Source of the DNA: Humulus lupulus
Taxonomy: Eukaryota > Streptophyta > Magnoliopsida > Rosales > Cannabaceae
DNA: 64,000 bases
Reading direction: 5' to 3'
Assembly (NCBI RefSeq): GCF_963169125.1
Contig: NC_084794.1
Coordinates: 73,753,665 to 73,817,664, forward strand
Part shown: positions 58,775 to 64,000 of the stretch, in pieces
Layout: each line of letters begins with the position of its first letter
Numbering within the stretch: the stretch's first letter is position 1
Made by a program: the position numbers and the translations under genes
The notes under the pieces: generated by a model
What the model was told of the DNA's origin: nothing
Seen by the model: only the letters and a program-made list of their open reading frames with translations
Database searches by the model: none

Positions 58775-58905
58775 TACATACCAGGCGACATGTCGCCTAA
58801 CACGCAATATGTTGCCTATCACCATGAGATATGCTGCCTGCTGTGTAATTTCTACACCATTAACACCTGCAACATATCGTCTCACAATGGGCGACATATC
58901 GCAAG
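58775..58905. repeat. Cluster of GGCGACATGTCGCC-like palindromes
   Basis: AGGCGACATGTCGCCT, then ACGCAATATGTTGCCT, GAGATATGCTGCCT, CAACATATCGTCTC and GGGCGACATATCGC within 130 bp: one near-perfect palindrome and decayed copies in an AT-rich setting. Confidence 0.75.
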
Positions 58906-59737
58906 TGGCTCTGTTCTTGCTCACACTTTGACCCAAAAGCCAAAATGTCCCAAAAAATCCTACACTTGATTTATATCATTTATATACTTCATAACTAATA
59001 AAATTGAGTGTATCAAATCTATATACGCATTAGCTATCACCAAATCAAATTCATATATAACTCATTTGACATAATATGTGAAGTTAATGTGAAAGTTACA
59101 AATATTGTAACAATTAGTTACCAGATTTTATAACTCTACACTATATGTTACAAATTTGTTTTGTAATTTTCTTTTATTTAATCAAAATTATGTTATTAAA
59201 TAAATAATATAACAACTTGTCTTTTACTGTTTTGACAGCCCTGGAGCAGAAGTACTTAAGTTAGTCTTGGGCACAACCTCATCAGCTTAAAAGCCAATTT
59301 GGTAAAGCTTTTAGAAAAGCTAGAAGTTGCTTTCTTAAAAACTTGTGCGATAAAGGTATTTAGTACACAGTTAGAAAGTAGCTTATTGAATAATTTATGC
59401 AGAAGCTATAGCTAAAAGCTAAAGCTGACACAACCCATCTTTTAGCCTTATCTAAAAACTACTTTTTGCAAAAAAATCTTAAATAAATGTGTTTTTTTAC
59501 ATATATACTTATTTATTTCATATTTATTCAAATTAAAATATTTAAAATAAATTAATAGGATAGTAACATAAAAAATATATTTAAATCTTAATATTATAAG
59601 AATAATTAGAAGGGTCATCTTAATATTAATTCAGGCTTACTCAAATAACAAATTACTCACAAGGCTGGTTGATGTATAATCGACTAGGATGGTCGGATAA
59701 TACACAAGGAATACTCAGAGTTAGTTAAGACTAGATA

Positions 59738-61344
59738 TTTTTGTTGGTGTTAAAAGTGTAAATCTGAGATACGCAACGAAAATAGGGTTTTGAAAAATTT
59801 ATTAATACCAGTCAAGATCATACATATATAGATATATTAAATCACATACAAATATATTAGAGATTACCTCTTAAAGCCTATCAAGTATCTACGAATCTTT
59901 TTGTATAGATCAACGATCTTCCAATCCAAATTCGGAAAGCTCACACCTTGATCTTCCAGACAAATCCTCAAACACACAAGGATGTGTGTGGGCACGTAGG
60001 ATTCAAAAGGTTGATTTAGGAATTTCTAGATGCACTCAACACATGAGATCTAGAAAGATTTTATTGAAAGAAGATGTATTGAATAATTTTCCAGGTTTTG
60101 AAAAACTATGGCTTATTTTTCAAAGAGAGAGTCTGACAGTCAATAAAAACCACTTTTTGAAAAGTATCATTTCTTTTCAGGTTTATAAAGATAATTAATA
60201 TTTATTTTATTAAAATAAAACTAATCAATTATAACCTTATTTAATGATTTAATTTAAATTATATTAAAAGGAATAATTAAATATATATAATTAAATAAAC
60301 AAATTATTTAAAATTCAAGATCCAAATTTCAGGGATAGAAAATCCCTATGTGTGGCGCTACACTCACTCTACAGTGAGTGTGTCGACCACACCATTAAGG
60401 TTATCCTTAATTTTCTCATTTGTTTATTTAATTAATATTTAAGAAAAAATATTTATCCCAAAATAAATATGAGTTCATTCAAAATTAACTTTATCTTAAA
60501 ATATCAATTTTAAATAAATATCTTATTCTAAGATCATTATTAATCTCTCTTTATATTAATCCAAACATGATTAATATTTATTTTAACATGTAGATTTTCA
60601 AAATAAAAACTATATAGTTAAATAATTAATTAAATCATAATTGATCAATTTTCCAAAATTACATCGTAATTATTTCCTTGCCGTGGAAAATTAATTCCTT
60701 TGCAATTAAGTCCTTCTCTCTAGAAATCTTTCTTTTGACATCCTTACCCTTGATAGTGTAGGACAGAGGTGGTTTTGGGGCCATGGACCTATAATACGAA
60801 GCTCCAATAAACCAGATTATTAATTAAACTCTTTAATCTAATAACCTTATTTATTAATCCCATGATTACTCAACTGTAAATATGGAATTGCACTCTAAGT
60901 ATTTATAAAATTATATTTACATAGTTTTCTCTTGTAGTCCATTGATATAATCAATAAATGTAGTATTGTCCTCCATTTATTGATTCGTTAATTAGAGCTG
61001 GCCAAGATTACCGTTTTACCCTTCTAATTACCTCTTGAGCCTTAAGTAGCATTAATTCACTACCGAATACTTAATCTATAATCAAATTCTAGATTTGAGT
61101 TCAATAACTTTTCAGTTCCAAAATTAACCCTTAAGTGAACCAATATTCGATCTGTAGGAAAGTATGGATTCCATTATTGTAAATGATGTTCCCAGTAATT
61201 CATGATATTGAATCTCCAAAACAAAAGTTATTAGCCTCATTATACTAAGAAACTTTAACGAGTGAATTAAAAGATCCAATAAACACAAACTTAAGTTCAT
61301 GAATACTCGGAATTTAGACTGATCTACAAATGATCATCTATTAT
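59738..61344 (-). mobile_element. Copia-like LTR, minus orientation, interrupted by H
   Basis: The left border reads TGTTGGTGTTAAAAG (LTR 3' end on the minus strand, CAACA). The body shares TTACCGTTTTACCC and the surrounding block with the LTR at 4831-6262. It includes a palindromic CACTCACTCTACAGTGAGTG (60361-60380). The right side is cut by LTR H at 61345. No ORF with a domain. Confidence 0.55.
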
Positions 61345-62234
61345 TGTTGACGGTGAGAACTCGTCAACCAAGTTAAGTTAGAAAAATAGAAATGTAGAGA
61401 TTATCAAAAGAAAAACTTCAAAGATCTAATTGGGAACTCAAAGAACAGTTTCAAAAAGAAAATGGTGAAATGAACTTGTATTTCATATGGTGTAGTGCTA
61501 CAGTATTTTTTCCAACCCCCTCCCATGTGGAAGTGTGGTTCCTTTTATACTGGGCTCTAATGGCCCCTGATACATTGTGGTCCATGGGACCAGATGGTAC
61601 ACAAGTACACTGTCAGGAGAGTGGTTTCAGGGGAAGTGGTGTTGGAAGAGTGGGGATTTGCTCTAGTACGTGTCAGGGGTCTGCAAAAGTACTCCTATCT
61701 TGGTACCATATTATGCCCCACTACTTGTTGGGTACGGATCTCATAAGCATGTTAAGGGCATCCTGCCCATGTACCATTCTTGTACTACCACTACCTGTCT
61801 AGCATGGACACCATACCATCTGTATTCTAACTCTTCTTGCTCCATGGTCACCACGTGGACACCCCTAAGGACGAGGCTGGTGTGTGAGAGGAGGCCACCA
61901 CGAGGACCACGGCGTGACTGTTGCGCGTGGCGTCTTGGGGGCCGAGAAACGCTTGTCTCCTGGTGGTGTCGTGAGGCAAGCGGGACGCGCGAGGCACCTG
62001 GGGCGCGTGAGGCGCGGGGCGCGTGCGAGGCCCGGGGCGCGCGAGGGGCCTGGGGCGTGCGGGACGCTTAGGCTCTTTACCAGTGTCCAAGGTGGAGTGG
62101 TCATTTGGAGCAGGGTCATTTTGAGCACTAATTTGAGGGTTCAAATGGACTTCAAACATGGTTGCTTTGGACCTTCCAGGGACCTTAGGCATAGATGTGG
62201 GCTTTTTACCGGTGTTGAATTTTGAGCATCCACA
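61345..62234 (-). mobile_element. 3' LTR of Tat-like element H, minus orientation
   Basis: On the minus strand it starts TGTGGATGCTC (62234) and ends TTCTCACCGTCAACA (61345), 890 bp. The end matches the end of LTR D. A polypurine tract follows at 62235. Its GC-rich middle (61960-62070) is built of GGCGCGYGAGG words, related to the GC-rich half of LTR D. Long frames here are compositional. Confidence 0.83.
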
Positions 62235-62249
62235 CTTGCCCCCCAGTCT
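62235..62249 (-). other. Polypurine tract of element H
   Basis: Minus strand AGACTGGGGGGCAAG, directly before the LTR start at 62234. The identical 15 bp recur at 63471-63485. Confidence 0.85.
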
Positions 62250-62314
62250 AGGAGAGGACCTTTAGGTGCTCTGGTAGACTCTTCTCTTTGATTCTTATAA
62301 ATAGGTCTTCATGC

Positions 62315-62800
62315 CAGGCCTATACCATGGCGCAGCAGTTTGCCGACTCGGCTCACAACCTTTCCATGTCGAATGCCGAGAGGGACTGTCTTGCGATTCG
62401 GGTCCAGGAGCTTGAGGGGGAGCTTGTTGAAACCTGGTCTATGCTAGAAAGGGCCTTGGCAAAAATTTATGCCTCATCGAAAAATAAGAAGAGGGTGATT
62501 GCCAAGGCCACGATGTTGCAGGAAAGGGTCACCAGCCTAGACGTCGAACTCCAGGGTGCCAAGGCTACCGCGGCTGCGTCGCAGGAGAGGGTCACTTCCT
62601 TAGAGGGCGAACTTGAGGGTGCTAAGGCTGCTGCAGTCACGTCGCAGGAGAGGGTCATTTCTTTAGAGGCGGATAAGGCATCTATTGAATATAGGTCCAT
62701 AGAGCGCGCCCTTTACGGTGTATGGAGGCAGGATCCAAACTTCGATTTCTCATCCTTTGGCGAGCACACCGTTGCCCGGGCAGCTGGGTGGAACGCCCGT
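62315..62800 (+). pseudogene. Extra ORF of element H, C-terminal coiled-coil part (antisense to LTR)
   Basis: Probable acceptor TTCATGCCAG just before AYTMAQQFADSAHNLSMS. It is followed by a long heptad-rich stretch with three copies of an about 25-residue unit (QERVTSLEGELEGAKAAA and variants) and a closing block NFDFSSFGEHTV. This is the usual C-terminal coiled coil and DFS-type end of the plant ORFs that carry the Transposase_28 domain at the N-terminus. The domain itself would be upstream but the LTR is there instead, so the gene is truncated. After about 62800 the frame enters GC-rich LTR-like DNA. Orientation relative to the LTR is opposite, as in element D. Confidence 0.72.
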
Positions 62801-63470
62801 AGCAGGTGCCGTGGCTGGTGCGTGAGGCGAGGCAAGGTGCACGCAGGAAGCCTAGCGAAGTGCCTTGCATAGCGAGAGGGTTTAGGGTCCTTAGAGTGTC
62901 TCGCATAGCGAGGCGGCCCTTCGGGACCTATGTTCGGATGCATACGTCTAAGCATGCGGGACACGGGAAGTCTAGCGAGGCTGCACCCCATGTGATCACT
63001 TTGAGGCAGGACGCGATGTCTCGCGTAGACACGACGCACGTAAGAGGCCAGCCGTGAGCCTTGCGTAGCGAGGGTGGTGCCTCGGGGTACCCGTGTCCGA
63101 GTGCTGAAGCGTGCGTGGGAGGCCAGCCGTGAGCCTCGCATAGCAAGGGTGGCTCTCTTGGATGGAATTCACAAGGGAAGAATTCCTACATTCACAGCTC
63201 TGGTGCCCTCGACATCTCTCAGCGTCAAGACAAGTAGGGCCTCGCTATGCAAGGGCCTCGTGCACCTGCCCTCTCGTGACGCGTAGCTTGGTCTCTTAGC
63301 CTTGCAAGGCCATACTTCACGGCTCATAAGGTGATGCTTCCCTTAGGACAATCTCCCGATTTCACAAGACTTACATGTCTGAGCCTGATAATGTGACTAA
63401 GTGACCTTTAGCCTTGTATTTTAGCCATGTACTGGAGATTTTTTTTTATGGTGGATTTTTGCTATCCACA
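62801..63470 (-). mobile_element. Second LTR-like segment of the D/H family
   Basis: Rich in GCCTCGCATAGCGAGG-type words (62860-63260), as in LTR D. It ends GCTATCCACA at 63470, followed by the same polypurine tract as LTR H. The opposite end (CAACA/TGTTG) is missing, so it is truncated where it meets the H ORF. Confidence 0.65.
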
Positions 63471-63485
63471 CTTGCCCCCCAGTCT
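63471..63485 (-). other. Second copy of the polypurine tract
   Basis: Same 15 bp as 62235-62249 (minus strand AGACTGGGGGGCAAG), again next to an LTR end. Marks the 3' end of another Tat-like element oriented like H. Confidence 0.82.
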
Positions 63486-63735
63486 ATAGGGAGGCCTTTA
63501 GGCGTTCTTATAGACTCTTCCTTTTTTTTTATTTATTTATTTTTTTGTATTTATCATGCTCGAGGTCCTTTGGAGCCCATGCGAAAGGGGGTTCAATAGG
63601 TCTCACTTTGGTGCACCTTGATCGTATCTATAAGGATATATTGACCCATTGGGTTCTAGTTATCCTTTTATATATTTTCGTGCGCGCTTATTATTTCTTG
63701 CAAGAAGCGTCCTTCTCGTCATTAGGCATAGTACT
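63486..63735. other. Spacer between polypurine tract and minisatellite
   Basis: T-rich run at 63521-63545, then unique-looking sequence. No gene recognised. Confidence 0.5.
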
Positions 63736-64000
63736 ATTTTTGCAAGCGTCTTCTTTGAGACCCTTTTTGCAAGCGTCTTCTTTGAGACCCTTTTTTGGAA
63801 GCGTCTACTTTGAGACCCTTTTTGTAGGCGTCTACTTTTGAGATCCTTTTTGCAAGCGTCTACTTTGGAGACCCTTTTTGCAGGCGTCTACTTTTGAGAC
63901 CCTTTTTGCAAGCGTCTACTTTGGAGACCCTTTTTGTAGGCGTCTACTTTTGAGACCCTTTTTGCAAGCGTCTACTTTGGAGACCCTTTTTACAAGCGTC
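63736..64000 (+). repeat. 27-29-bp minisatellite, about nine units, runs off the window
   Basis: Unit TTTTTGCAAGCGTCTACTTT followed by GGAGACCC or TGAGACCC. GCAAGCG and GTAGGCG/GCAGGCG unit types alternate from about 63815 onward, giving a higher-order period near 57 bp. It begins about 250 bp from a Tat-type polypurine tract. Confidence 0.92.

Larger units (their letters stand above)
57509..59737. other. Unassigned repeat-derived DNA
   Basis: Apart from the tandem repeat at 57780-58040 and the palindrome cluster at 58775-58905, I see only AT-rich sequence. An AGCTTTT/AAAGCT-rich patch (59280-59480) resembles the subterminal DNA of small hAT MITEs, but termini and an 8-bp duplication could not be fixed. 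No gene. Confidence 0.4.

Noticed and set aside
61470..62225. Several 110-130-codon frames on both strands near LTR H
   Set aside because: They fall inside a defined LTR with GC-rich simple words; no domain.
1..64000. CRISPR array, bacterial operon or phage
   Set aside because: Tandem repeats here are inside LTRs or a minisatellite and lack spacers of equal length; introns, tRNA-iMet primer sites and plant retroelement lineages show a plant nuclear genome.

Overview
The window looks like a gene-poor, repeat-packed stretch of a eudicot nuclear genome. It is AT-rich, with spliced plant-type gene fragments, plant-specific retroelement lineages and tRNA-iMet primer sites. The species cannot be settled from sequence alone; a Rosales or Cannabaceae source is only a guess. 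I see no intact host gene, no rRNA or tRNA gene and no CRISPR array. Almost everything is transposable element, mostly broken, and the breaks can be read as layers.

Left part (1-24.9 kb). An LTR in + orientation (1-1142) abuts a minus-strand gypsy-type element: gag remnant 1143-1748, a spliced leader ORF 2258-2856, PBS 2866-2877, LTR 2880-4830. That element sits in a Copia-like LTR (4831-6262), which itself interrupts an Athila-type Ty3/gypsy element on the + strand. The Athila element has pol from 6264, an env-like ORF at 22046-23240 and a 3' LTR start at 24625. Its integrase is cut by a 714-bp solo LTR (7266-7979, TSD GGATC). The end of its pol is cut by a ~12-kb terminal-inverted-repeat insertion (about 8842-20899). 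That insertion carries a PIF/Harbinger element (10044-14763, TSD TAA) with a Myb/SANT ORF1 and a spliced formamidase gene fragment, and a Helitron-like 3' terminus next to an RPA70-like pseudogene (15255-17490).

Middle (24.9-57.2 kb). A decayed minus-strand chromovirus-type gypsy element (G) has its 5' LTR at 55012-57215. Its gag and pol lie in pieces at 53632-54560, 49428-51343, 27919-28082 and 24886-25489. It is split by two solo LTRs (25490-27918; 51344-53626) and by a complete but dead Tekay-like element F (28083-49427). F's LTRs are themselves split by two more solo LTRs (28830-31474, TSD CAATC; 45965-48482, TSD ATAGT) and by a Tat-like element D (32506-39518). D carries an antisense ORF of the putative gypsy-type transposon (Transposase_28) family. 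F's pol lacks the protease active-site region and one integrase Asp.

Right part (57.2-64 kb). This holds an LTR fragment, short tandem repeats, a Copia-like LTR and a second Tat-like element H in opposite orientation. H again has its extra ORF antisense to its LTR, with a 28-bp minisatellite starting nearby and running off the window.

The points most worth following are the spliced ORF placed directly after a primer-binding site, the antisense ORF plus minisatellite of the Tat-like elements, the formamidase capture by a Harbinger element, and clusters of GC-rich imperfect palindromes that recur in unrelated LTR families here.
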